Of a stretch of DNA of 64,000 nucleotides, positions 1 to 11,154 are shown in pieces. The translations under genes were made by a program, and so were the position numbers. Where the stretch lies: the NCBI GenBank assembly GCA_932294295.1, contig OW028584.1, positions 25,157,638 to 25,221,637 on the forward strand. The letters run 5' to 3'. A model generated the notes under the pieces. That model made no database searches. It was not told where the DNA came from and saw nothing but the letters and a program-made list of their open reading frames with translations. This DNA is from Alitta virens (lineage: Eukaryota > Annelida > Polychaeta > Phyllodocida > Nereididae). Every line of letters starts with the position of its first letter. Position 1 is the stretch's first letter.

Positions 1-153
<153 letters not shown>

Positions 154-191
154 GCACCAGGCACTCTTGAGCACCCAAAACAACAACTCTT

Positions 192-207
192 GGCCTTTTT
201 CAAGGCC
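192..207 (+). terminator. Histone mRNA 3' stem-loop (H2A)
   Basis: GGCCTTTTTCAAGGCC forms a 6-bp stem with a TTTC loop, followed by ACCA. This is the SLBP-binding signal of replication-dependent histone mRNAs. The purine-rich histone downstream element CAAAGAGAGCAGA begins 12 nt after it (219-231), the site that pairs with U7 snRNA to direct cleavage without polyadenylation. Confidence 0.95.
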
Positions 208-746
208 ACCAAATCCTCCAAAGAGAGCAGACCATGCACACATTTTTGTGTTTACAATTTAATTAACAAAGTCCCATCATGAAACCTGATACAGTTCCCC
301 AAATTGCTAAAGTGCCACAAAGGCAAGCACATACATTGCTAAAGTGGTAATTTTCCTCAATTTAATGTTAATCTAATCTAATGAAGAAATAATGGGCCAT
401 TAAAGTCGCCCATATTCACCACACATTTTTTCTTTATTTTTTGGTGCTTTGTTGCAGTTATTTCAACTTTAGCAATTGTTAAAAGTATTAAATGGCAATC
501 AAAGCCAGTTTGATTAACTCAACCAACCACTAGGTCTTTGGCACTAATTTAACATAATTTAAGTAGTCGATTTCATAATTATATTGCAAAAGGACATGAG
601 TGGGCCTGGCATTGTGTAGTCCATTAATTAATTTTGAAAGGTATGATGGAGTCAATCAATTGACAAGAATAGGGAGTTAGTTAGGGGAGGTGGGTTCATT
701 ACTTCTTTTCTTTTCAATTAAAAGTCACACAACAATGTGTACATGG
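208..746. other. Convergent H2A/H3 spacer, no gene seen
   Basis: AT-rich spacer between the 3' ends of H2A(+) and H3(-). Apart from the downstream elements at each edge, no ORF, RNA gene or simple repeat was recognised. A weak GGGCCATT ... ATATTCACC pair near 391-420 resembles the GGTGAAAAT/GGCC motifs of the H2A/H2B promoter, but it is degenerate. Confidence 0.6.
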
Positions 747-770
747 TCTGCTCTCTTTGGAGGATATGGT

Positions 771-786
771 GGCCTTGAAAAAGGCC
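771..786 (-). terminator. Histone mRNA 3' stem-loop (H3)
   Basis: Minus-strand GGCCTTTTTCAAGGCC followed by ACCA, 28 nt past the H3 stop. The downstream element CAAAGAGAGCAGA lies at 747-759. Confidence 0.95.
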
Positions 787-814
787 AAGAGTTGTTGTTT
801 TGTAGAGATACTTC

Positions 815-1572
<758 letters not shown>

Positions 1573-2058
1573 CACATCATCGGCTGGCTTGAGAAGACAA
1601 TTGATGGTAGAGAGCTAATTTTTGGTAGGATTGCAGCCAAAGGGATGTGGAACAAGCTGTCTAAGCGGCCTGGTCCTACTCAAATGCTATCCCTGTTAAA
1701 TAAATACCCTAACATGCTATAGTCTGAAATCACCTTATCACAACATTTTTAATTATTTGAAGCAGCTCAGCAAGTCAAACTGTGCACCAAATTGTCTTTA
1801 ATCGCCAGATGGATAAATGCTGAAAATTTCAAGCATGTGGGATCTTTATTAACCCGGCTACGAGAAATTCAAATTTCTCCCTGCTTACCGTAGGTAGTTA
1901 TATTATGGACATTGGCAGTGATGAGTGATGAAGACCAGCCTATCATTTCTAGTATTAAGACGTTGTGCTGCACAGAAAAGGGACAAATGATAAAGACAAA
2001 TTGATATGGATGAATATCTATAAATTTATGGAAGAAAAAAAATTGAAAGAAAACGAAA
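1573..2058. other. H3-5S spacer, no gene recognised
   Basis: Non-coding spacer. It contains an Sm-site-like AATTTTTGG (1617-1625, + strand) followed by a possible GTAGGA/TCCTAC stem, and a strong hairpin at 1858-1893 (outer CTACG/CGTAG, inner 7-8 bp stem). Neither matches an RNA gene I recognise. Confidence 0.5.
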
Positions 2059-2177
2059 AACCTACAGCACCTGGTATTCCCAGGCGGTCACCCATCCAAG
2101 TACTAACCAGGCCCGACGTTGCTTAACTTCGGTGATCGGACGAGAACCGGTGTTTTCAACGTAGTATGGCCGTAGGC
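2059..2177 (-). rRNA. 5S ribosomal RNA
   Basis: About 119 nt. The minus strand begins GCCTACGGCCATACTACG and ends with GCTGTAGG, which closes helix I with the 5' end. The internal control region is canonical: A box AGTTAAGCAACGTCGGGCC, then TTAGTACTTGGATGGGTGACC. A T5 run follows as the Pol III terminator, and a TATA-like TACAAATAGC sits near -30. Transcribed in the same direction as H3, H4 and H2B, in the H3-H4 interval. Exact termini are set by helix I pairing and may shift by 1-2 nt. Confidence 0.96.
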
Positions 2178-2260
2178 ATTGGAGTCTGGATTGGGACTGC
2201 TATTTGTACGCACCAAGAAGAATAAGAAGAAAAAATAAAAATAAAAATAAAAATACACTA

Positions 2261-2357
2261 CTGACTGACTGACTGACTGACTGACTGACTGACTGACTGA
2301 CTGACTGACTGACTGACTGACTGACTGACTGACTGACTGACTGACTGACTGACTGAC
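2261..2357. repeat. (TGAC)n microsatellite
   Basis: About 24 uninterrupted copies of the tetranucleotide, preceded by an A-rich (AAAAAT)n stretch upstream of the 5S gene. The reading frames across it are artefacts. Confidence 0.97.
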
Positions 2358-2437
2358 CGACCATGTAGTTGGTTGCCATGACTAATCCAGCTGGCTAAAG
2401 AATGTAATGTTAAATATGCCTTTGTTTTTTATTTCAG

Positions 2438-2600
2438 AAAGTTTGCTGCCTGGCCCAGTCCCAGCTGACATGGGTAAATGTGGAGTTGATATGTGGACTT
2501 GCACTCTCATCATTATATTGGCATCAGTGAGATGATTAAAGATATGTGGTGAGGCCTACTCATTTTTAATTAGTAATAAATCGTTTCTTTTTTGCATTTG
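2438..2600 (+). other. Exon-like segment: splice acceptor plus polyA signal
   Basis: A consensus 3' splice site (TTTGTTTTTTATTTCAG, AG at 2436-2437) precedes this segment. An AATAAA polyadenylation signal lies at 2575-2580, followed by T/GT-rich sequence. In phase 0 the segment reads 30 codons to TGA at 2528-2530. Together these look like a 3' terminal exon on the + strand. In another frame it reads GKCGVDMWTCTLIIL, vaguely like protein-kinase subdomain IX (as in phosphorylase kinase gamma), too short to rely on. Copies: 8303, 14168, 20032, 25886, 32101, 37960, 43825, 51878 and 57683. Confidence 0.4.
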
Positions 2601-2666
2601 TTCAGTTTCGTTCATTTCATTTTATACAACGTTCATTTCAATTAATACAATACTAGATTTAATACC

Positions 2667-2708
2667 ATGTCATTTTCGCGAGAGGGAGCTACGGTAGGTG
2701 CTTATATA
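2667..2708 (+). promoter_or_regulatory. Putative promoter of the short ORF (E2F-like site, TATA)
   Basis: ATGTCATTTTCGCG (2667-2680) shares its first 11 bases with the motif upstream of H3 and H4, and ends in an E2F-like TTTTCGCG. A TATATA sequence (2703-2708) lies about 23 bp further on. The first in-frame ATG of the short ORF is 150 bp downstream. Confidence 0.4.
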
Positions 2709-2859
2709 CTAGGGCGACCTCCCATGATTATTTTTGCATACTATCGTCCGGTCTGACAACGCAACTTTGATGAGTTAGAACTCGGGATCCAGAGCAGATA
2801 CAGGGGTGTTCTACACATGTGCTTGTTCCCCTCGAGGAGCTTGTAGTTTTAAAACCAAG

Positions 2860-3105
2860 ATGGACCTTCTAGGCCGTACGGTTGCGAAGATAATGGCGTC
2901 GCCAAGAAGACACTTAAATATCAGTGAAATGCACAAGTTTAGGGACACAAAGACTGGCAAACTGACAGCGAAGAACGCCTTATCTATAATTTTGAAAGAT
3001 TCCAGAAAGGTTTACAGTTGTTTAAAGTGCCTTAGCTTTAAAAAAGAAGAAGAAGAAGAAGAAAAACAAAGATCAAAGGCTCCCAACAAAGGGGTAAGTA
3101 TATAA
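2860..3105 (+). CDS. Unrecognised 81-aa ORF ending at a splice donor
   Basis: I do not recognise this protein. The ATG at 2860 is in good context (ACCAAGATGG). Codons 1-78 give a basic protein with a KTGKLTAKNAL stretch, a CLKC pair and an acidic run of six E, then NKG. A consensus 5' splice site GTAAGT starts at 3094, exactly after codon 78, so the last three codons before TAA are probably intronic. A 9-codon upstream ORF (2817-2846) precedes it. Within each unit the matching acceptor lies upstream, so splicing would need the next unit's acceptor (8303). It could be the first exon of a real gene, or a captured promoter-exon fragment carried along by array homogenisation. Confidence 0.4.
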   Translation: MDLLGRTVAKIMASPRRHLNISEMHKFRDTKTGKLTAKNALSIILKDSRKVYSCLKCLSFKKEEEEEEKQRSKAPNKGVSI

Positions 3106-3184
3106 ATTTAGAGAGGGATTGTTTGGGTTGTATTCTTGTCAACACAATATGTGTACATGGTCTGCTCTCTTTGGAGGATTTGGT

Positions 3185-3200
3185 GGCCTTTAAAAAGGCC
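3185..3200 (-). terminator. Histone mRNA 3' stem-loop (H4, TTTA loop)
   Basis: Minus-strand GGCCTTTTTAAAGGCC followed by ACCA. The stem is the same as in the other three genes, but the loop ends in A (TTTA) rather than C (TTTC). Every H4 copy that can be read shows this. Confidence 0.93.
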
Positions 3201-3237
3201 AAGGTTGTTATGAGATGAAGAGATGAAGAATCACTGC

Positions 3238-3564
<327 letters not shown>

Positions 3565-3598
3565 TCAACTTTCAGAGTGCCAGGCCTGAATTTGGCCG

Positions 3599-3670
3599 TT
3601 TTATATAGCCAGGGCGAGTGTGCTCTAAATAAGACACCAGCGACCAAATTCTCAGCACCCAGTAGCCAAT
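3599..3670 (-). promoter_or_regulatory. H4 promoter: TATA and CCAAT box
   Basis: The minus strand has TATATAAAA (3599-3607), about 50 bp upstream of the ATG. An inverted CCAAT box (CCAAT on the + strand at 3666-3670) lies further upstream. A GATGACGTTA half-CRE follows near 3718. The stretch between ATG and TATA differs in block B. Confidence 0.75.
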
Positions 3671-4310
3671 CAGAGGCCTGCATTCAGTAAATGTTAGAAT
3701 TTCGTACACTGATCGAAGATGACGTTATTTTACATATACTGCTCGTTAGGCCGCATCATAAACCAAGTCCCTGTGAAGTTTGAAGGCAATCGGATGAATA
3801 GCATCCTTAATTTTTTGGGTTATATGATATGCTAATTTTGGTGAATGGGCCAGGTGATCTAGACCAAAACATTGTATGTCATTTTCACCATTAAATCAAG
3901 CTCAAAGTGCTTCTAACTTTTATAACTCTTCAACGGAAACAGCTAGAAAGACAAGGCAGGAATCAAAAAATAGATCTCTTTAGCGCCAATCTGCTGATAT
4001 AAATTATATTACTGTAGACGGGATAGAAGAAAAGAAATTACACCTGCAAATTTTGCAGTTTCACTTTAGAAAAATTCATGGTGAAAATCATATACATGGT
4101 GGTTTTAATGCACTGGATGAAGATAGGAAAACGTAACACACACCAAATTGTAGGCATGGAAACGTCTGATCTAATGGTGTATGGGTTGTTGCTGGGTGAT
4201 AAATAGGGCCCTTAAGTTTGTTGTGTAAAAATGTGATATTCTATTGTGGGAAAGAATTTTTTTTATTTTGATTACCCAAATTGCCACCAATCGAGATGCA
4301 TTTCACAGTT
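3671..4310. other. H4-H2B spacer with paired motif
   Basis: No gene seen. It contains ATGTCATTTTCACC (3876-3889) and the reverse-complement GGTGAAAAT (4080-4088), 199 bp apart. A CTGCAAATTTTGCAG palindrome lies near 4044-4058. Confidence 0.5.
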
Positions 4311-4359
<49 letters not shown>

Positions 4360-4490
4360 GGATGGATGGATGGATGGATGGATGGATGGATGGATGGATG
4401 GATGGATGGATGGATGGATGGATGGATGGATGGATGGATGGATGGATGGATGGATGGATAGATAGATGGATTGATTGATGGATGGATAGA
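4311..4490. repeat. Compound (GATA)n(GATG)n microsatellite
   Basis: About 11 GATA copies, then about 27 GATG copies, then a degenerate GATA/GATT tail, 180 bp in all. Length is conserved in units 1-6 of block A. The PSIH-type reading frames on the minus strand are artefacts of the repeat. Confidence 0.97.
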
Positions 4491-4871
4491 AAAGCAACTC
4501 ATTATTGCTGTGGTTGGTGCAACGAAATTATCATCAACGCATATTTTCAAAGGCAATACAGCCATTACATTTTCACTGTAAAATCTGTCTGGCGAGACAA
4601 TGGTTAAACGTAAAAACGTGTATGAGGTTTCATTTTTTAGGGAGGGACAGGAAAGAGGTCTGACACAATATTCTAAGTTGAATGGCAATCGAGAAATGAA
4701 GGTTTAAGTGTGGCCGAGGGCCGGGCGGGCGGGGTCCAAGAAAGTAATTGTGACCATTCGTTACATTTCGGATTTGTTGATGGCTTTTTCTTTTGGGTCT
4801 TTCTTTTGCACAAAATTAAATTTTGTCAGCACAAAAAGTGTACAAGGTCTGCTCTCTTTGGAGGATTTGGT
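4491..4871. other. Spacer 3' of H2B, no gene seen
   Basis: Unique non-coding sequence with a short G/C-rich run (GGGCCGGGCGGGCGGGG, about 4720-4736) and the H2B downstream element at its right edge. Nothing else recognised. Confidence 0.5.
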
Positions 4872-4887
4872 GGCCTTGAAAAAGGCC
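4872..4887 (-). terminator. Histone mRNA 3' stem-loop (H2B)
   Basis: Minus-strand GGCCTTTTTCAAGGCC with ACCA, 30 nt after the H2B stop. The CAAAGAGAGCAGA element follows. Confidence 0.95.
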
Positions 4888-4917
4888 AAATGTTTAGGGG
4901 TTGGTTGTGTGATTGAT

Positions 4918-5289
4918 CTACTTGGAGCTGGTGTACTTGGTGACAGCCTTGGTTCCCTCAGACACGGCGTGCTTGGCCAACTCTCCGGGCAGAAGGAGAC
5001 GGACAGCAGTCTGGATCTCTCTGGAGGTGATGGTGGACCTTCTGTTGTAGTGAGCCAGACGAGATGCCTCAGCAGCAATACGCTCGAAGATGTCGTTCAC
5101 GAAGGAGTTCATGATGGACATGGCCTTGGAGCTGATTCCAGTGTCAGGATGCACCTGCTTCAAGACTTTGTAGATGTAGATGGAGTAGGATTCCCTCCTC
5201 CTCCTCCTCTTCTTCTTCTCTCCAGACCTTGCGGCCTTGGCCTTGCTGGCGGCCTTCTTGGCTCCCTTTGATGCTGGTTTAGGTGGCAT
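4918..5289 (-). CDS. H2B: Histone H2B
   Basis: A 123-codon core histone H2B. The N-terminal tail is rich in K and A and leads to a basic KKKRRRRRE run, then the histone fold ([23 protein letters not shown]...) and the conserved end AVTKYTSSK, with the ubiquitylation-site lysine in AVTKYT. It dimerises with H2A, encoded divergently 354 bp away. The start ATG at 5289 is the conserved MPPK start. No introns. Confidence 0.98.
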   Translation of the reverse strand: MPPKPASKGAKKAASKAKAARSGEKKKRRRRRESYSIYIYKVLKQVHPDTGISSKAMSIMNSFVNDIFERIAAEASRLAHYNRRSTITSREIQTAVRLLLPGELAKHAVSEGTKAVTKYTSSK

Positions 5290-5340
5290 GTTGACAAGTC
5301 AGTACAGCACTGGGCTATGAGGGGCTCGTGTACAAATTTG

Positions 5341-5582
5341 CTATTTATCTGAGGCAGTGGTGAAAATGGCCCAACGGGCCAATCAGCTTCAAGTTCGATA
5401 TTTTGTTATTTGGCTGAATGGATCTTTTTGATATTTTAGATATAGGTACTATTAGGTGTGCTCTTCATGACAGCCTACTTTTTTTTCTCATATTTATCGA
5501 TTAAATCACTAAGATTGAGCAAAATCCATCCCTGGCCTCTGATTGGCCCGTTGGGCCATTTTCACCAAGCCTGAGTATAAAG
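5341..5582. promoter_or_regulatory. Divergent H2B/H2A promoter with 26-bp inverted repeat
   Basis: A perfect 26-bp inverted repeat (5359-5384 and 5541-5566) brackets the centre of the spacer. Each arm contains an ATTGG/CCAAT box, a CCCGTTGGG core and ATTTTCACC/GGTGAAAAT. TATA-like elements lie outside the arms: GATAAATAG on the minus strand for H2B (5341-5349) and TATAAAG for H2A (5576-5582). Symmetry suggests coordinated, equal expression of the H2A and H2B pair. Confidence 0.8.
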
Positions 5583-5643
5583 TCCTAAAAATGCATGTTT
5601 TGGGTGTTTATTGCTGTGTAGCATAGCAAAGCGAAGCATCAAG

Positions 5644-6018
5644 ATGTCAGGACGTGGAAAGGGAGGCAAAGCGAAGGGAAAGAGTAAGACCAGGTCCAGC
5701 AGGGCTGGTCTTCAATTCCCAGTGGGAAGAATTCACCGTCTTCTCCGCAAGGGCAACTATGCTGAGAGAATTGGAGCTGGTGCCCCAGTCTACTTGGCTG
5801 CCGTGATGGAGTATTTGGCTGCTGAGGTTTTGGAGTTGGCGGGAAATGCTGCCCGTGACAACAAGAAGACAAGGATCATCCCCAGACATTTGCAGTTGGC
5901 CATCCGTAATGACGAGGAATTGAACAAACTTCTCTCCGGAGTCACCATCGCCCAGGGAGGTGTGCTGCCCAACATCCAGGCTGTACTTCTGCCCAAGAAG
6001 AGCAACAAGCCTAAATAA
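5644..6018 (+). CDS. H2A: Histone H2A
   Basis: A 124-codon core histone H2A. The tail [21 protein letters not shown] is followed by the fold ([26 protein letters not shown]), the docking segment and a short SNKPK tail. No SQ(E/D)Y motif, so this is not H2A.X. An in-frame upstream ATG at 5611 would add 11 residues, but the conserved MSGRGKGG start at 5644, preceded by CAAG, is preferred. The TATA box lies 62-68 bp upstream. The stem-loop is at 6057-6072 and the downstream element at 6084-6096. Confidence 0.98.
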   Translation: MSGRGKGGKAKGKSKTRSSRAGLQFPVGRIHRLLRKGNYAERIGAGAPVYLAAVMEYLAAEVLELAGNAARDNKKTRIIPRHLQLAIRNDEELNKLLSGVTIAQGGVLPNIQAVLLPKKSNKPK

Positions 6019-6056
6019 GCACCAGGCACTCTTGAGCACCCAAAACAACAACTCTT

Positions 6057-6072
6057 GGCCTTTTTCAAGGCC
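6057..6072 (+). terminator. Histone mRNA 3' stem-loop (H2A)
   Basis: GGCCTTTTTCAAGGCC plus ACCA, 39 nt after the H2A stop. Confidence 0.95.
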
Positions 6073-6679
6073 ACCAAATCCTCCAAAGAGAGCAGACCAT
6101 GCACACATTTTTGTGTTTACAATTTAATTAACAAAGTCCCATCATGAAACCTGATACAGTTCCCCAAATTGCTAAAGTGCCACAAAGGCAAGCACATACA
6201 TTGCTAAAGTGGTAATTTTCCTCAATTTAATGTTAATCTAATCTAATGAAGAAATAATGGGCCATTAAAGTCGCCCATATTCACCACACATTTTTTCTTT
6301 ATTTTTTGGTGCTTTGTTGCAGTTATTTCAACTTTAGCAATTGTTAAAAGTATTAAATGGCAATCAAAGCCAGTTTGATTAACTCAACCAACCACTAGGT
6401 CTTTGGCACTAATTTAACATAATTTAAGTAGTCGATTTCATAATTATATTGCAAAAGGACATGAGTGGGCCTGGCATTGTGTAGTCCATTAATTAATTTT
6501 GAAAGGTATGATGGAGTCAATCAATTGACAAGAATAGGGAGTTAGTTAGGGGAGGTGGGTTCATTACTTCTTTTCTTTTCAATTAAAAGTCACACAACAA
6601 TGTGTACATGGTCTGCTCTCTTTGGAGGATATGGTGGCCTTGAAAAAGGCCAAGAGTTGTTGTTTTGTAGAGATACTTC

Positions 6680-7231
<552 letters not shown>

Positions 7232-7923
7232 TCATTTTCACCATCAAGCTCAAAGCGGTTCACGGGTTAATATATCGGCGGCCGTTGCACCTACATAGAT
7301 GATCTATATACCAAAATGTGCATTTTTTGACGGGCTACACGCTGGTTTAAACTTTGTCCCGATGTGACTGGCGGTTGCTGAGATATTTTAGATTGTAATT
7401 TAGTCGTTTCACTTAAAAAATCTCGAGTGGTGAAAATCACATCATCGGCTGGCTTGAGAAGACAATTGATGGTAGAGAGCTAATTTTTGGTAGGATTGCA
7501 GCCAAAGGGATGTGGAACAAGCTGTCTAAGCGGCCTGGTCCTACTCAAATGCTATCCCTGTTAAATAAATACCCTAACATGCTATAGTCTGAAATCACCT
7601 TATCACAACATTTTTAATTATTTGAAGCAGCTCAGCAAGTCAAACTGTGCACCAAATTGTCTTTAATCGCCAGATGGATAAATGCTGAAAATTTCAAGCA
7701 TGTGGGATCTTTATTAACCCGGCTACGAGAAATTCAAATTTCTCCCTGCTTACCGTAGGTAGTTATATTATGGACATTGGCAGTGATGAGTGATGAAGAC
7801 CAGCCTATCATTTCTAGTATTAAGACGTTGTGCTGCACAGAAAAGGGACAAATGATAAAGACAAATTGATATGGATGAATATCTATAAATTTATGGAAGA
7901 AAAAAAATTGAAAGAAAACGAAA

Positions 7924-8042
7924 AACCTACAGCACCTGGTATTCCCAGGCGGTCACCCATCCAAGTACTAACCAGGCCCGACGTTGCTTAACTTCGGTGA
8001 TCGGACGAGAACCGGTGTTTTCAACGTAGTATGGCCGTAGGC
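7924..8042 (-). rRNA. 5S rRNA, unit 2
   Basis: Same sequence as 2059-2177, shifted by 5865 bp. Confidence 0.96.
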
Positions 8043-8124
8043 ATTGGAGTCTGGATTGGGACTGCTATTTGTACGCACCAAGAAGAATAAGAAGAAAAAA
8101 TAAAAATAAAAATAAAAATACTAG

Positions 8125-8222
8125 ACTGACTGACTGACTGACTGACTGACTGACTGACTGACTGACTGACTGACTGACTGACTGACTGACTGACTGACTG
8201 ACTGACTGACTGACTGACTGAC
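8125..8222. repeat. (TGAC)n microsatellite, unit 2
   Basis: Left edge differs slightly from unit 1 (CTAG before the repeat). Confidence 0.96.
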
Positions 8223-8724
8223 CGACCATGTAGTTGGTTGCCATGACTAATCCAGCTGGCTAAAGAATGTAATGTTAAATATGCCTTTGTTTTTTATTTC
8301 AGAAAGTTTGCTGCCTGGCCCAGTCCCAGCTGACATGGGTAAATGTGGAGTTGATATGTGGACTTGCACTCTCATCATTATATTGGCATCAGTGAGATGA
8401 TTAAAGATATGTGGTGAGGCCTACTCATTTTTAATTAGTAATAAATCGTTTCTTTTTTGCATTTGTTCAGTTTCGTTCATTTCATTTTATACAACGTTCA
8501 TTTCAATTAATACAATACTAGATTTAATACCATGTCATTTTCGCGAGAGGGAGCTACGGTAGGTGCTTATATACTAGGGCGACCTCCCATGATTATTTTT
8601 GCATACTATCGTCCGGTCTGACAACGCAACTTTGATGAGTTAGAACTCGGGATCCAGAGCAGATACAGGGGTGTTCTACACATGTGCTTGTTCCCCTCGA
8701 GGAGCTTGTAGTTTTAAAACCAAG

Positions 8725-8970
8725 ATGGACCTTCTAGGCCGTACGGTTGCGAAGATAATGGCGTCGCCAAGAAGACACTTAAATATCAGTGAAATGCACA
8801 AGTTTAGGGACACAAAGACTGGCAAACTGACAGCGAAGAACGCCTTATCTATAATTTTGAAAGATTCCAGAAAGGTTTACAGTTGTTTAAAGTGCCTTAG
8901 CTTTAAAAAAGAAGAAGAAGAAGAAGAAAAACAAAGATCAAAGGCTCCCAACAAAGGGGTAAGTATATAA
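8725..8970 (+). CDS. Unrecognised 81-aa ORF, unit 2
   Basis: Identical to the copy at 2860, with splice donor at 8959. The upstream exon-like segment starts at 8303 and is the nearest downstream acceptor for the donor at 3094. Confidence 0.4.
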   Translation: MDLLGRTVAKIMASPRRHLNISEMHKFRDTKTGKLTAKNALSIILKDSRKVYSCLKCLSFKKEEEEEEKQRSKAPNKGVSI

Positions 8971-9102
8971 ATTTAGAGAGGGATTGTTTGGGTTGTATTC
9001 TTGTCAACACAATATGTGTACATGGTCTGCTCTCTTTGGAGGATTTGGTGGCCTTTAAAAAGGCCAAGGTTGTTATGAGATGAAGAGATGAAGAATCACT
9101 GC

Positions 9103-9429
<327 letters not shown>

Positions 9430-10175
9430 TCAACTTTCAGAGTGCCAGGCCTGAATTTGGCCGTTTTATATAGCCAGGGCGAGTGTGCTCTAAATAAGAC
9501 ACCAGCGACCAAATTCTCAGCACCCAGTAGCCAATCAGAGGCCTGCATTCAGTAAATGTTAGAATTTCGTACACTGATCGAAGATGACGTTATTTTACAT
9601 ATACTGCTCGTTAGGCCGCATCATAAACCAAGTCCCTGTGAAGTTTGAAGGCAATCGGATGAATAGCATCCTTAATTTTTTGGGTTATATGATATGCTAA
9701 TTTTGGTGAATGGGCCAGGTGATCTAGACCAAAACATTGTATGTCATTTTCACCATTAAATCAAGCTCAAAGTGCTTCTAACTTTTATAACTCTTCAACG
9801 GAAACAGCTAGAAAGACAAGGCAGGAATCAAAAAATAGATCTCTTTAGCGCCAATCTGCTGATATAAATTATATTACTGTAGACGGGATAGAAGAAAAGA
9901 AATTACACCTGCAAATTTTGCAGTTTCACTTTAGAAAAATTCATGGTGAAAATCATATACATGGTGGTTTTAATGCACTGGATGAAGATAGGAAAACGTA
10001 ACACACACCAAATTGTAGGCATGGAAACGTCTGATCTAATGGTGTATGGGTTGTTGCTGGGTGATAAATAGGGCCCTTAAGTTTGTTGTGTAAAAATGTG
10101 ATATTCTATTGTGGGAAAGAATTTTTTTTATTTTGATTACCCAAATTGCCACCAATCGAGATGCATTTCACAGTT

Positions 10176-10224
<49 letters not shown>

Positions 10225-10355
10225 GGATGGATGGATGGATGGATGGATGGATGGATGGATGGATGGATGGATGGATGGATGGATGGATGGATGGATGGAT
10301 GGATGGATGGATGGATGGATGGATAGATAGATGGATTGATTGATGGATGGATAGA
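10176..10355. repeat. (GATA)n(GATG)n, unit 2
   Basis: 180 bp, same length as unit 1. Confidence 0.97.
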
Positions 10356-10782
10356 AAAGCAACTCATTATTGCTGTGGTTGGTGCAACGAAATTATCATC
10401 AACGCATATTTTCAAAGGCAATACAGCCATTACATTTTCACTGTAAAATCTGTCTGGCGAGACAATGGTTAAACGTAAAAACGTGTATGAGGTTTCATTT
10501 TTTAGGGAGGGACAGGAAAGAGGTCTGACACAATATTCTAAGTTGAATGGCAATCGAGAAATGAAGGTTTAAGTGTGGCCGAGGGCCGGGCGGGCGGGGT
10601 CCAAGAAAGTAATTGTGACCATTCGTTACATTTCGGATTTGTTGATGGCTTTTTCTTTTGGGTCTTTCTTTTGCACAAAATTAAATTTTGTCAGCACAAA
10701 AAGTGTACAAGGTCTGCTCTCTTTGGAGGATTTGGTGGCCTTGAAAAAGGCCAAATGTTTAGGGGTTGGTTGTGTGATTGAT

Positions 10783-11154
10783 CTACTTGGAGCTGGTGTA
10801 CTTGGTGACAGCCTTGGTTCCCTCAGACACGGCGTGCTTGGCCAACTCTCCGGGCAGAAGGAGACGGACAGCAGTCTGGATCTCTCTGGAGGTGATGGTG
10901 GACCTTCTGTTGTAGTGAGCCAGACGAGATGCCTCAGCAGCAATACGCTCGAAGATGTCGTTCACGAAGGAGTTCATGATGGACATGGCCTTGGAGCTGA
11001 TTCCAGTGTCAGGATGCACCTGCTTCAAGACTTTGTAGATGTAGATGGAGTAGGATTCCCTCCTCCTCCTCCTCTTCTTCTTCTCTCCAGACCTTGCGGC
11101 CTTGGCCTTGCTGGCGGCCTTCTTGGCTCCCTTTGATGCTGGTTTAGGTGGCAT
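10783..11154 (-). CDS. H2B: Histone H2B, unit 2
   Basis: Intact. Stem-loop at 10737-10752. Confidence 0.98.
   Translation of the reverse strand: MPPKPASKGAKKAASKAKAARSGEKKKRRRRRESYSIYIYKVLKQVHPDTGISSKAMSIMNSFVNDIFERIAAEASRLAHYNRRSTITSREIQTAVRLLLPGELAKHAVSEGTKAVTKYTSSK

Noticed and set aside
1780..1810. U7 snRNA candidate (AAATTGTCT resembles the U7 Sm site)
   Set aside because: No sequence complementary to the histone downstream element precedes it and no 3' stem follows.
2261..2357. CRISPR-like or satellite array
   Set aside because: A pure tetranucleotide microsatellite without spacers, in a eukaryotic context.
2860..3105. Short ORF as a linker histone H1
   Set aside because: It has no winged-helix domain and no long K/A/P-rich tail, carries an acidic run, and ends in a splice donor.
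4272..4688. Minus-strand ORF of PSIH/LSIY repeats
   Set aside because: Translation of the GATG/GATA microsatellite.
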